Shown here one piece after another: positions 44,935 through 57,209 of a DNA stretch of 64,000 bases. The notes under the pieces were generated by a model, which saw nothing but the letters and a program-made list of their open reading frames with translations, was not told the origin of the DNA and ran no database searches. This DNA is from Sequoia sempervirens (Eukaryota > Streptophyta > Pinopsida > Cupressales > Cupressaceae): contig VDFB02000001.1 of assembly GCA_007258455.2 (NCBI GenBank), positions 13,191,918 to 13,255,917 of the forward strand, in the 5' to 3' direction. How positions within the stretch are numbered: the first letter of the stretch is position 1; every line of letters starts with the position of its first letter. The translations under genes and the position numbers were made by a program.

Positions 44935-47723
44935 TTTGTCCTTTTCCCTTCAATAGAAGACTTTTATGGGCAGCACTAACACCAACAAGATTGAATGTGC
45001 ATAACACATGTATGTATAGATATGTGGTGTTTTTATGGAAACCTCATTTGGTTTATTCATATTGTAATATCATTTATTACTTCTGAGACATCTTTAATTG
45101 GAATTCGTTGAGAAAAGGCCAATGTATAGGAAAAATTTGGTAGAATTCACCATTATTTTTTATGCTTTTCAGATTCTCCCTTATTGTGAATCCCTTAAGA
45201 CAGACGACTAAACAAAATTCTGCAATATACGGTTGAATATTTGTTTTGTTTACTGCAATTTTTTTTGGCTCTAATGGTTTTATTCTTTTGCCCCATAGAC
45301 CCTCAAACAATTTTGCTTTTTGACGCTTGTAAGTTATCTCCCCCTTGGAAAAATAGGGCTTTTAGAATGGACTATATTATCAGTCAATGAAGAAGAAGGG
45401 TTATGCATTTTTTTAAATAGATACATGATTTGTAAAGGTTATATGTTAGTTGACGTGCATTATTCCTTTTTAGGAAACATAGATTGCTTTTCACTGACTT
45501 GACTTCCACTTGCCATTAATAACTTGGTTAAAAAGGTTTAGGTCATTTTTAATTGAGGTGAGGATATGTGGTTGTAAATTTGGATTTGAGCAAATTTATA
45601 TTTTAAAGAGAAGAAAAAACCCAAAAAAGTGATCAAGACATCTCAATTTAAGAATTTTCTCGTTGCTTAAAAATTTGTTTTTTTGTCATTTGGAGCTTGT
45701 ATCAAAGAAGTATCTAGGTTTCTACACCAACACTCTTTATAAAATCCTCTCACTCTAAAGCTTCTATTGTAAACACATAAACTATGTGGGACAAGATGAT
45801 GATTGGTTGAACATTTTTTTTTGCCATTATTCTTATTAACACATAAATTGTGTAAACTATTACCCTGAGTTTTTATGGTCTCATTTATCTTTCCAAGTAT
45901 AATGGTAGTTTAAGTAAATGTGACAAATGACTAATCATGATATAGGTCTGAATGTGGAGAATAATAGAGATGAGTCATAATGGAAATAAAAATATCCTAT
46001 TGTTGTTGTAGGATTACATTTGATATCTTGATATTTTCTCTATTAGAGAGTAAATGAGAGTTGCTTTAATTGCATCTAGTAAAATCTTGAAAGCTACAAA
46101 TTTGAAGAGAGCATAAATTTCACATTGCAAATAGTAATTTAGGCTATGGAAAACTCTCATCAACCTAGAGATATTATTGATATTTCAAGTGGTAAATCAA
46201 AATTCCATATAGCAAGCTTGTTGTTTATGATAAATGTCCCGTTACCATGAACTAAATCATGTCTATACATCAATTAGAATGGGTTCCCTAAAAACAATGT
46301 TCAAAACTTTACAAATACAATTTCATTAAGTTGCCTTGAGCTACTTCAACAAACAAAGACAATTTGCTTGGATGCACATGCCATGCAGGGCTTCGAAGTC
46401 CAATCAACAGAGGCAACAATAAATGAATTTAACACAATATCCAAGAAATTGATAGCTTTATGCACTTTTTTGTTCTATAAATATCACTATCCATGGCATG
46501 GGCAATTACTATAATCCCAAGGTTCAACACTCAACAAAAAAAAATTGATATTAGTAAAACATAAAGACATGGATTAACTTTTATAGCTATATCTAGAGTT
46601 AACTCAATAAAGGGCATTTAGAAACATTTTCCTTTAATCAATATTCAAGAAAGAAAATACATGCATAATTATTAAGAAAAAGATGAGGCTCAACTACAAT
46701 TACTCATTATAATTATTTTAGGTACACAAATTTGAATGCGATCTTTTATAAATAACCTCCCAATTTATTCTTTTCATTATCATTTCATAATATATGCTTA
46801 AAAAAAGTTATAACCTAATACATTCACACCTTCATGATGTACAAGGAGATCCTAGACAATCATAATACCAATGCATCAAGAGATTTGTCCATGTTACTAA
46901 TATTATATTTTCTTTTCTTTATTTCTATTGCTTAACATAAACTAACTTCATGTTGCCTTCAATATATACCTTTAAAATAAGATAAAGTGTACACCTTATT
47001 GTATAAGTTCAATAGCTTTCTATTCCAATATCTAGAAACCAAAAAAAAGAAAAAAGTAAAAAAGCTCATTCTAGGCTCTCTTGAAAGAAGCAAAGGAAAT
47101 TAGGGATTGTATTCCAAACAAAATTGAAGTCGTTACAAAACATTCATTTAGTTGAAAATAAAAAATATATAATTCAAGCATATTTCAAATGTCATAGAGG
47201 ATATTATATGCATTTCAAAGTTGTATTTCAAATTGCAAATTAAATAGTACCTTCAGATATATGTTTCTCATCATTATTTATATAATCTACAAAAAAAGCT
47301 AAACCTACAAAAATAATATTCTGTACACAAAAAATGAAATTCTAATTGACCATATGTTAAATAAAAAATAGTAAATAAAAATAATGCATTTTCTAATGCT
47401 CTAATCAAATCACACTCTCTAGCATATTAGCTTACATATAGTTTTCTATTAGTGTAACCATTACACCTTTTGGTGCAAGTGCTTGTAAAATAGTGTAAGG
47501 ATGTTTTATTATAGTTGGGTTTATAAAGATGGTTTTGGAAAATTTTAATTAGTGGATGATAAATTCATTTTAGGAGGTTTTTTTTAGATTTATCGAATAT
47601 TGTAATTAAATAGCTATTTTTTGGTGTATAAAATTATTATTATTATTTTTTTTTGTAAACCTAAAATAAATTGTAGGGTTTGATCTACACAATGTTTTCA
47701 GTTCATGTTTACAAATAAAGTTG
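44935..47723. other. Intergenic, no gene recognised
   Basis: Nearly 2.8 kb of AT-rich DNA. No LTR, domain or repeat structure was recognised. Confidence 0.4.
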
Positions 47724-47823
47724 NNNNNNNNNNNNNNNNNNNNNNNNNNNNNNNNNNNNNNNNNNNNNNNNNNNNNNNNNNNNNNNNNNNNNNNNNNNNN
47801 NNNNNNNNNNNNNNNNNNNNNNN
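47724..47823. other. Assembly gap of 100 N
   Basis: Exactly 100 Ns, the usual placeholder for a gap of unknown size. Left and right flanks may not be adjacent in the genome. Confidence 0.98.
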
Positions 47824-48051
47824 TCTCTTAGGTTCTACCTTTGGGGCATGACCATAGTGCTACCCTCTCTCATTTATCCCTCTCTCCTATCATATGTATG
47901 TAGTGTTACCCTATCTTTATCTCTCCTTAGATACCTACTCTCTCTAGATATCTCTCCTTAAATACTTCTCTCTCTCTTTCATTTTATTAGTGGGTAAGTG
48001 CAAAAATATGTGACAAAAAATATCACTTATGTTTTTTTTACTTGAAATGAC

Positions 48052-48196
48052 CATTTGGTGAGCACCAAATTTGGCGCTTGCCAAATGGCTCAAATGACTA
48101 GGCATGAGGGTTGGTATTTCCTAATGCACCCTATTTGGTGAGTGCAAAATGAATGCGCGTCATTTGGAAAACGCTAAATTTGGTGCTCACCAAATG
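48052..48196. mobile_element. 145-bp MITE-like inverted repeat
   Basis: Terminal arms of 36 bp (48052-48087 and 48161-48196) are reverse complements at 33 of 36 positions, starting CATTTGGTGAGCACCAAAT. The interior also repeats TTTGGTGAGTGCAAAATG. Size and layout fit a MITE or a hairpin RNA gene. A convincing target duplication is not visible. Confidence 0.7.
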
Positions 48197-48591
48197 TGAA
48201 TGATGAGTTAAATTAGAATGCATTTTGTTGAACTATTTATTTTTTGTGTCTTTGTCATTGTCTTTCTTTACTAGTAAAAATAGATCTACATGAAATAAAC
48301 TACATATGAACATTTACTTTCTTATACTTTAAGTTATGTTTTATGTATATATTCTCAGGATGTTTTAGAGTGGTTTCAGACCTCTTGGAGTTATAATGCA
48401 AATTCTAGTTTTTGGAAGATCTTATAAATTTCTAGACCTAGTCAAAATTTAGTAATCAACATGTTAAATTTCAATAATCAACAGGTCAAATTTCAGCAAT
48501 CAGTAAGTTCTATCATCTTTCTCTCTCTATCTCACTCATTGTTTATCTCTTATGCTCTATACCTCTCTTTCACTATCTCCATCCCTTTATT

Positions 48592-48592
<1 letters not shown>
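48197..48592. other. Intergenic, no gene recognised
   Basis: Short tandem phrases TTAGTAATCAACATG/TTTCAATAATCAACAGG (48450-48500) lead into the CT microsatellite. No gene. Confidence 0.35.
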
Positions 48593-48657
<65 letters not shown>

Positions 48658-48814
48658 CTATCTCACCTCTCTCTCCCTACATCTACCTCCCTCTCTTTGT
48701 CTCTATCTCTCTATCTTTCTTTCTCCCTCCTCTTTCTCTGTCCCCTCTCTCTCTCTCACTCTCTCCTCTCTATCTTTCCATTCTCTCTCTCTCCCTTCCC
48801 CCCTCTCTCTCCCC

Positions 48815-48903
<89 letters not shown>
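48593..48903. repeat. CT microsatellites with CA tract
   Basis: A pure (CT)n run at 48593-48652, interrupted CT/CCT-rich sequence, a second (CT)n at 48820-48878, and (CA)n at 48878-48903. Long open frames through it (48461-49045 and overlapping) are Ser/Leu/His/Thr translations of the repeat. Confidence 0.95.
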
Positions 48904-48905
<2 letters not shown>

Positions 48906-49256
48906 ACTCTCTCCTTCCCTCTCTACTCTCTATCTCGCTATTTAGAGAGATTTCATTCATTGTGGCAAACTTCTTAGACCTAAGTTGTAGATTTTTTACC
49001 TTCAAAACTCACCTCTTCATCCTCCCTAGTGAGACAAGGCTTTGAAACATGGCCTTGATTAAAGCAAAAATATAGTTTAAATTGATAAGCTTGACACAAT
49101 ACCAAAAAAAAATGTATAACACCAAGACACGATCTTCAAAAGTAATAGTCAAGCAAAGAGTATATTTTTTTCTCTCATGTTGAATAGGATCTTCTTAGCC
49201 ATTAAACTTATATAGGAAAATATTCCCCAAGTTATTAGGAAAGGGATATGTGAGAA
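48904..49256. other. Intergenic, no gene recognised
   Basis: Non-repetitive AT-rich DNA following the microsatellite. Nothing identified. Confidence 0.35.
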
Positions 49257-50270
49257 TCATGGAAGAAGCAAGAACTCTAATGGACAATGGTGCTCATAGG
49301 AAGGAGGAATCAAGGGAACTACAAGAGGTGTAAGAGGAAAAGTGAGCAAAAGTGGGACAATAATAAGAGAAGGATGAGGGACTAACTTATAAGATGGAGG
49401 CAAAAAAAGGCAATTATGGCGGAGGTGTAGGAGTAAGAGGATCCATATATAAAGGTGAGGGCCTAAATACATGGTAACAAGTGGGAAAAGAAGCACACAG
49501 AGAAGAATCAATGCCAATATCATATTGGAATTCATCCAATGTAGTATATGAAAAGCATGCAATAGGAAGGTCATATGTAATAGAGTCCTCAAGACTAATA
49601 TCATCCATTGAAGGAAGAGATGTCCTAGAAACATAAGAAAAAGGTACAATATCAATAGGAAGTAGGAGAAAGAGAAGGATCAAATGTAGGATAATCATCA
49701 TAAGGAATATGTGCCAAATCACTAATAAGCTAAAGTCATTTAAGGCATCAAAAGATACACCATCAAGAGAAGAATAGGAGCCTTTCAATGAGGAAGGGTC
49801 CAAGATGGTAGGAAGAGCAATAGTAATAATAGAAAGAAGGGGAGATGTATGCTCAACATCTAGTGATGTACCCAAGATATTAGTAAGAAAGGAGAAGTGG
49901 AAAAACATAGATTGGAATAGTAGGACATGAATCATCATTTCATGTCCTAACATGAATAGTGGCCTATTAGAAGAGGAATGCTCATAGGACATGATGGGAT
50001 TGGAATAGTAGGACAAGAATCATCATTTAGAGTAGGAGATAGAGTATGTATAGCAAAGGGAGAACCATTAGTAAAGAAAGTGTTAGGAAAAGACATAAAA
50101 GTTTCTAAATCACAAGGATATGTGTCAATATAGCAAATGTAAGTGAGATGGTGAGAAAGGCTAACCAAGATATGATCAATAGAAAGAAGGCATGCATCCA
50201 AGTCAACAAGCTCTAGAACATTATCAAGGCCAATTGGGTGGAGAGAGATAAATTGATAGAAAATGTGCAA
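49257..50270 (-). pseudogene. Unknown broken ORF, Ser/Pro/Leu-rich
   Basis: Three overlapping minus-strand frames (50270-49947, 50016-49414, 49655-49257) together cover about 1 kb. The middle one is 200 codons, rich in Ser, Leu, Pro, Ile and Asp (for example SLDGVSFDALNDF and SLEDSITYDLP). They look like one ORF split by two frameshifts. A short duplication of TTGGAATAGTAGGACA(T/A)GAA (about 49911 and 49997) lies near the first break and may explain it. No family was recognised. It could be a retroelement gag or a lineage-specific gene. Confidence 0.4.
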
Positions 50271-51381
50271 TTAGTCTTGTATTAAAAGATGCACCAACTA
50301 TGTTGGTTCTCTTAGAATTTTTCTAAAGAAAGCCAAACAAGCCAATGTAGTAGAATTTTTGGCCCAATCTATGCTCACAAATTTGTAGGTCTTGAAAAAC
50401 TCACAAAGTCTATTTAGTGGCAAAGGTCTTGTCTCAATATAAGTAAGTGCAAGAGAAAAGTATATTCTTTGATGCATATCTTATATTTTATCATTGGATA
50501 GTGGTCAATATGATGCTCCCATCTACTTGTTAGATTAAATGTTTCATGTAAATTTTAGGCTAATAAGATAGATGAATCAAAGAACATCGAATCATCTAAA
50601 GAAGTGCATCCTCCATTTTTCTACATTTAGGAAACTCATATGATCAATTCAACATTAAAAGACAATACCCATTCAACAATGTTAGATTGATGTGAAGGTA
50701 TAAGATAGCCACATAATCTTTATTTTATCCCCAAGGATAACATGAACCCAAGTTTATTTTTCCAATGAAATTATTAGGCCTTATACACATTGTTCCCCAT
50801 CACATTTTTATAAGTCCCTTGTGCATACTAAACAAGTTCTTTTTTTTTTTCTAATTTGGTGTACTCTTCTACGGGGATGATTCTCTTCTTTTCTTTTATT
50901 AGTTCATTTAACACGTGTTGAGCACTAGGCTTATCTATTCTAATCTACACAAGTTGTGACAATCTCATTGACTTGTTAAGGTCATTGGTGGATGTTAACA
51001 TAATTTATTCTTTCTTTTTATAAATACAAAAGGTATGGCATAAGATATAACCAAAAAAAAAAAGCAACATGGCCAACCTTTTGACATAATTTCGTCTTTT
51101 TCTTTTACAAAAACAAAAGATATGGCATAAAATATGAAAACAAGCAATATGTCAACTTTTTGGCATCAATCTACATTATAAATTTTTTGTTTTTGTTTTA
51201 GCTAATGTTTCCTTTGGTAATATTTTATTTTCAATGCTTGCTATGGTCAACTCAATAACTTTTAATATTGTGCAGCAATTTGCCTCTTCTTGTCTCTCAC
51301 CTACTCAATATCCAAAGACGATATCCATTGATATCAATTTTCATATCAAATTTACTAGCCACTAATCAATGTACGAAATTG
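50271..51381. other. Intergenic, no gene recognised
   Basis: AT-rich DNA with a local duplication of AAAAGGTATGGCATAA/AAAAGATATGGCATAA (about 51028 and 51115). No coding signal. Confidence 0.35.
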
Positions 51382-51590
51382 TGGGAATTTATTTTCGTGT
51401 GCACTTATCAAGTGCCCATCACATTTTGATTTCGATAGATGCACTAGTATTCCACATTCATTTTAATCAAATCAACAAACTATCAAGTAACAAGGATCAT
51501 AACATGTCCAAATGCGTATCATCCTTAGAGAAAATGAATGGTGGTCATACTTAATGAGGGAGGGAAGTGACCAACACTACTGCAGTAAAC
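51382..51590 (+). repeat. Dispersed repeat, inverted copy of 10155-10395
   Basis: The plus strand matches the minus strand at 10155-10395. The matching peptides suggest a once-coding source. Confidence 0.6.
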
Positions 51591-51779
51591 CAAAATACAT
51601 ACACCAACATGAAAAGATTAATAGAAGAATGGTAGCACGATTGTTAACATCATAAATTGTCTATTTTACAACCAAGAAATTGTGGAATTAGCCATCTCTC
51701 TCAATGAAGGTACTAAAATATCTATTGTGAGGGATAGCATTACAACTAGGTTGAAAACACCTATCATGTGAATGATCCT

Positions 51780-52200
51780 AAAGTCTAACTTTTTTTTTTT
51801 CTTTATTTATTTTCATCTAATTGCCTCATTTCTTTGTCACTCCCATAGGCTAGAAGGATTCTGCTTGTATTGATGAATACCTATTAATAAAATCCAATTT
51901 CAATTTACAATTTGATAATTTGTCACTAAAATACATATTCAGTTTATTCGCAATGATTAATCATTTTAATGATTTAGTTATATGTGTTGAAGGCACCCAA
52001 TATGTATATGCATTATGACACTAAGTTCTCTTTCACACATTTATTTTTTTTTTTTTTCATTTAACTATTCCAATCCTTACACTCCCATGGACATTCAGAA
52101 GTTTACTTGATCAAATACATATTAATGTGAATTCAATTTCAATTTACATGTAATGGTTGGTCATCTTAATGATTTAATGATATATGTGTATGTAATGTTA
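51780..52200. repeat. Degenerate tandem duplication, ~260 bp
   Basis: Poly-T plus TTTCAT, then CTCCCATAGG/CTCCCATGGAC, then AATTTCAATTTACA and TTTTAATGATTTA/CTTAATGATTTAATG occur twice in the same order (from about 51788 and about 52042). Divergence is high. Confidence 0.45.
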
Positions 52201-52220
52201 CCAATTCATCTAGATTAAAC

Positions 52221-52494
52221 AATCACAATTTCATTGTTCAATTCTTATACACACAAAAGGTTTAAACAATAATCATGAAATCATATTTGATTGATTGTTT
52301 CATGGATTACAGTGCTCGATGGAGCTTGAATCCTAACTATAATTAAGAACATGATTCAATCATAATTTCATTGTTCAATTCTTATACATACAAAAGGTTT
52401 AAATTATAATCATGAAATCATATTTGATTGGTTGTTTCATGCATTACAGTGCTCGATGGAGCTTGAATCCTAACTATAATTAGGAACATGATTC
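52221..52494. repeat. 137-bp tandem duplication
   Basis: Copies at 52221-52357 and 52358-52494 share TTCATTGTTCAATTCTTATA, GAAATCATATTTGATTG and CAGTGCTCGATGGAGCTTG with few differences, so the duplication is fairly recent. Confidence 0.88.
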
Positions 52495-53268
52495 GATGTC
52501 TACAACTCTTTGATAACACAAAATGAAAAGTAGCCTGTAATTAGACCATTAGACCATGTTTGCCAAAATGTGAAGACCTATTTGATAACAGAAAATGAAA
52601 ATGGCTCACTGTTAGATCCATGCAATACTGCATTACATACTTGTATATGGCCAGGCTGTAGGAGAGTTGCCAGGATCCAGATTGCATGATTAGTACAGTA
52701 ATAGAGGCAGTACCTGTGAAAATTGTAGAGTTCTTAATACTGTAACTTTGAAACTCTGTGCAACTGTGTAATCTTAAAAAGTTCCAAGCTGAGCCAGGAG
52801 TAGGGTTTCTTATTTCTCTTGGCTTTTGTAAGTGACGTCCCGGCATCACAGGAATGTTGGGTATGCCAAGAGATTCCCAAAACATTTCTGCAGAAGGGAC
52901 ATGTCCAGGAAATGTACCCCAGTATAGCAAGACATTCTGAGGACGTTCCCTAATTTTTTGTCAGATTAGGGATGAGAAGAGAATATTCCAGACAGGAAAA
53001 CTTTAGAAAAAACACAGGGATGCCTTCTCGGATTCCACTGCAAAACCTGGAGATTAAAATTTATAACACTAATCTTCATTTCCAACATTCATCTGTTTAG
53101 CAGAAGCTTCATTAAACCCTGTGCAATGCGTTTAATCTATCAACGATCTCAGTTCATTGAATCGTGAGCAATTTCTAAAATAGGTTATCTGCTAGGTATA
53201 ACATAGTGACCAGTCCATTGATAGATAGAAGTTTGCGGTTTGTTCCAGAATTTTAAAGACATTTTCAG
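52495..53268. other. Intergenic, includes GTCCC-rich block
   Basis: 52830-52985 resembles the GTCCCC-rich repeat at 9735-9880. The minus-strand open frame 52541-52930 runs through it and is probably incidental. No gene. Confidence 0.4.
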
Positions 53269-54810
53269 TTTTGATTCATCTGTTATTGCTGTTATTCTGA
53301 ATTGGAATATCCAATTTATTTTCATATACAGTTTTTATCTGCTGAGACCAAGCGTGAAATGGGCGTGCTTGTTGTGAGTCCCAAAACTATGTTAAAACCC
53401 GTTTATTAGTTATGGCTTCCAACTAATAATATTTTGTGATGTCCAACTGCTGATGAACTTTCACTGTATGCATGAACCTACTGTTCTGGTTTACATTTAG
53501 TTAAATACACTTTGAAAAGCTTAAAATGATATCCAATTCACTTGTGTGTTCTACATGGTACGAAGTCAAACACAAAATTACAACTTTTGTAAAAGTTTGG
53601 GGCACTGAAAACTTGTTTGCTAAGCATTATGTGTAATTGTTCACTCCTTGCTCTGGCATAGTTCCCACTCCAAACATATTCTTGAAATTTTTTATGACTT
53701 TTAGATGGCGAAAAACTTCTGGCTATTCAAAATTCATCAATCACATCAAACTGAATGAATGTAACGAAATCAATAGAAGCTCGCTTAAATTTTTTGACAA
53801 TTTGCTTGAGGAACTAGACACAAAATACATGCCAGAGCGAATAATGACATTGCTCCTGTTGTAGAATATGGTGCCTTCAGGAATGTAAAATATGGTGCCA
53901 ACGCCTGGATGAAAGAGCTGCCGCCTTTTGCCAAAGATTAGATTTGTTGTGGGTTTTGGGTTCTCACTCTTACTTTCTCAATACAAAATTATTATTAACT
54001 TTTGGTTGACCTCTTTGAGCAGTTTGGGGAATTATGAGGATATTTCGTCTTTTGATTCATCTGTTATCATTTTCTGAATTGGAATATCCAATTTATTTTC
54101 ATATACCGTTTTTTATTTGCTGAGACCAGGTCTGAAATGGGCATGCTACTTATTAATTACGACTTCCAACTAATAATATTTTGTGATGATGTCCAATTTG
54201 CAAATGAACTTTCACCGTAAATGCAAGAACCTACTGTTCTGGTTTACCTATTTTTATATATTCTTTGAAAATCTTAAATGATACCCAAACTGACTTTTGT
54301 GTTCTACATGGTAAGACATCAAAGACAAAATGACAAAATGATATCCAAACTGACTTTTGTGTTCTACATGGCTGAAAACTTAGTTTCTGAACATTATGTA
54401 TGAGTGTTCACTCCTTGCTCTGGCATAGTTCCCAGTACAAATATATTGATGAAATTTTTTATGACTTTCAGATGGTAATAAAACTTCTGGCAATTACATC
54501 ACACTGAATGACTGTAACGAAAGCAATTAGAAGCTCACTTAAGAAATTTGACAATTGCCATGCATACCTTCTTGACGAACAACTAGACACGGAATAGATG
54601 GCAGAGGAAATACATCACACCTGTTGTTGAATATGGTACCTCCAGGAATGTAAAATACTCACAGCCAACGCCTCGATGAGAAGAGCTGCCCGCCTTTTGC
54701 CAAAGATTAGATTTGTTGTGGTTTTTGGTTCCCACTCTTTCTTTCTCAATACAAAATTAACTTTTGGTTGAGCTCTTTGTGCAGTCGGGGGAATTAGAGA
54801 TGGCATTTTC
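53269..54810. repeat. 781-bp tandem duplication of the mTERF 3' end and flank
   Basis: Copy 1 (53269-54049) and copy 2 (54050 to about 54810) share, in order, TTTTGATTCATCTGTTAT, TTGGAATATCCAATTTATTT, AACCTACTGTTCTGGTTTAC, TGTGTTCTACATGGTA, TTCACTCCTTGCTCTGGCAT, TTTTGCCAAAGATTAGATTT and AACTTTTGGTTGA. Copy 2 ends inside the mTERF coding sequence and carries its stop at 54757. Copy 1 carries a decayed version of the last codons (about 53991-54040). Substitutions and indels are frequent, so the duplication is old. Confidence 0.85.
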
Positions 54811-55896
54811 ATAAATTGACCACAGTGTTTCAGATTCAGGATGCCCTTCTATAATCTTGCTCACAAATCTTGCCTTTGGCATTCTCAATACAGTCAAAAG
54901 GGAAAGACCGAAAACATTCATGTATTTGATTTTCTGCCAAACTAGAAACCTTGGCCTCATAGTCTTTTCCAAACTGATATGCAACACGCTCGGATGCTTC
55001 ACAACATAATTTGCAGGGAACTCCATAGTATTAACTATAAAGTTCATCTTTTCACTAATACTTTCCTTGGAGCAACAAAAGACTAAAGGGCAGACCCGAA
55101 ATACTTGCCAGATTTCCTCAGCCGAGAGCCCGCAGAGTTTGAGATTCTCTATCTTGGCCTCTAACGTTTCCATGCAGCTAGTAACCACTATACTTACAAC
55201 ATATTTGAACATTATTCTTTCCTTGTCAGCGCCAATCTTGTGAATGAGATCAATTTGTGCAGGCTTAAGAGAAGTGACTGACAGAACGCGCGGCGTTATC
55301 AATAAGAATCTGGAGAGCTCCATCCCACGAAAACCCCATCCCTCCCAGAAAGCCACCGAGGGCTTCAGGGTCTTCTCCAAATTATAACTGAGAATGCGTG
55401 GTGATCTTAATGTGGCTTTAACGAGCAGATCTTCGGACTGAAATACATTCTTCAGAAACTCTAGCATGGGAAGAAGTCTACTCTCGAGGGTAAGGTCCAA
55501 TATGCGGGGACTCGAAGTCAAAAGCTTCGTCAGAGCTTGACCCTCGAAACCGAAACCTTCCAGTAGTTTGATCTTGGGCTCCAATTTTCTTTCTGGACTT
55601 AAGTAGATAACTCTGGGGCGACTCCTCATAATATTGGCAATTTGGACTTTAGTGAAGCCGTATTTGTTCAACATATGAATAAATTGTTCCACGCCGTGGA
55701 GGGTTTGAAGCTTCTGCAATCTGGGGGCGGCTTTGAACATCCGAGTGATGTCGGCCGCAGACAAGTTGAATTTGGAGGAGGCAAAGTGTGAAAAGAGGGT
55801 CTGCGAATGAGCATTGGTAATGGTAAGGGTTGAGAACACATTGCGAAAATGGAATGGATTCATGACAGTCAATTTGCTGCAAAACTTGGAGTTCAT
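54757..55896 (-). CDS. mTERF-family organellar transcription/RNA factor
   Basis: A complete single-exon ORF of 379 residues, a normal length for plant mTERF proteins, which act in mitochondria or plastids in transcription, splicing or ribosome assembly. The first about 40 residues (NPFHFRNVFSTLTITN...) are rich in Ser/Thr/Asn/Phe with few acidic residues, fitting an organelle transit peptide. The helical mTERF repeats follow from about residue 60 to 350. They are seen as recurring P-x-x-L patterns: RPRVIYLSPERKLEPKI (93-109), SPRILDLTLESRLLPMLEFL (129-148), SPRILSYNLEKTLKPSVAF (165-183), TPRVLSV (201-207) and HPSVLHISLEKTMRPRFL (301-318). The first ATG is used. A second at residue 12 is also possible. 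No frame damage was found. The exact orthologue and organelle cannot be fixed from sequence alone. Confidence 0.9.
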   Translation of the reverse strand: MNSKFCSKLTVMNPFHFRNVFSTLTITNAHSQTLFSHFASSKFNLSAADITRMFKAAPRLQKLQTLHGVEQFIHMLNKYGFTKVQIANIMRSRPRVIYLSPERKLEPKIKLLEGFGFEGQALTKLLTSSPRILDLTLESRLLPMLEFLKNVFQSEDLLVKATLRSPRILSYNLEKTLKPSVAFWEGWGFRGMELSRFLLITPRVLSVTSLKPAQIDLIHKIGADKERIMFKYVVSIVVTSCMETLEAKIENLKLCGLSAEEIWQVFRVCPLVFCCSKESISEKMNFIVNTMEFPANYVVKHPSVLHISLEKTMRPRFLVWQKIKYMNVFGLSLLTVLRMPKARFVSKIIEGHPESETLWSIYENAISNSPDCTKSSTKS

Positions 55897-55915
55897 GGCA
55901 GAATTACAAGATAGG

Positions 55916-55924
55916 TTAGGGTTT
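55916..55924 (-). promoter_or_regulatory. Telo-box-like motif upstream of mTERF
   Basis: The minus strand reads AAACCCTAA about 20 bp upstream of the mTERF start codon. This is the telo-box found in 5' regions of many plant genes for translation and organelle biogenesis. A role here is inferred. Confidence 0.45.
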
Positions 55925-57209
55925 CCTGAAAATGAACTGAGGTTTGCGATCGTTCAGTTTTCTTATGTTTGATTTTCGATTTTCCGGATTCTTTAAGAGC
56001 AATTCAATTTCATTAGTAGATCAAGTTTATTAAATTGTTTTTTTAATTAAAGAAAATTTAATAGTTAGTTTTCTTATGTTGATGGGTTTGGTGTTTATTT
56101 TCAATTATGTTAATATTTATTGTATAATTAAGAATATATGTTAAAAAATATATATTAGTTTATATAAAATATAATTTAGATTATATAAATATAAATAGAA
56201 TGGAAGCATAATTGAGATTTATATTAGTTTTAAAGATTGGAGAAAATTATAAGTTTAATTATATAAAAACAATTAATTCTAATCAATAATTCATGTCTCA
56301 AGGGCACTAGTATTTATGAATAAACTCGTAGCAAATAAAAGTTAAGTTGTGGGAACAACCAATGCCAAAAATAAATGTGTGGACCTCCAATTTGAGCCGC
56401 GAAGGATGAGTTAAATGCAATGATGAAACCCAAAACTCAAATGGAAGACACACTCAAGATGGAACAAATTAACACAAAAAATGATGCGAAGTATGACAAA
56501 CCAAAGCATCAAACCTCCATGATTGTTTTAGATGTCCTCTGAGATGAAGGATGGAGATATGTGGATTCTCTTAAGCTTAGAAATTACTCAATTTGACACC
56601 ATAAGGTTAGTGTTCAATTGTTTCCTTGATATGAGAGAGGTGAGCCTCTCTTAAATAGATTTTTCAAATGGAAAATGAAGGGCTAAAATGAAAGGATGCA
56701 CCAACCCAACAAGGGATTGGAATAACACAGACCTGAACACATATCTCATGGCATTAACGCCATTAGCAGCCTTAACATTCTCGTTCAAGCCTACGAGCAC
56801 ACTAGATCAGTGGAGGCATAGTGTCTATAATCACAATGGCCCAATGGAGGTTTGAACCTTGGTGGCCACAACAACAACACCACCACTTTACCATCACACT
56901 ATGGGATGAACACCATTTTGATTGCATTTTATTATTCACATTTTCATCATCAACATTTTGACACATTTGATGGAACCCACATCCTAGATATTAACAAGAA
57001 ATTTTTGCAAGAGTTGTATTTCTTTGAACTATAGGTCATATTCTTACATTTGGATCAATTCACAATGTGTTTGGGTTGATAGAGATTGTTTTTGGGCTAA
57101 CACATACCACATTTGGTATATATATCAGATCAATTTGCTTTTGTAAAAAGTTTATTTTTCGATCGACATGACAGATTTTTTGCTTTCAATCAATTTTGTC
57201 ATTCCTTTG
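55925..57209. other. Intergenic, mTERF upstream and AT-rich DNA
   Basis: It holds the presumed mTERF promoter just above 55925 (no clear TATA box picked), then very AT-rich DNA to about 56280. From there on the sequence is non-coding with no clear repeat. Confidence 0.4.

Noticed and set aside
48461..49045. Long plus-strand open frames of 194, 141 and 82 codons
   Set aside because: They are Ser/Leu/His/Thr translations of CT and CA microsatellites in all three frames.
53637..53864. 75-codon plus-strand frame beside mTERF
   Set aside because: It lies in copy 1 of the duplicated 3' flank and is not preserved in copy 2.
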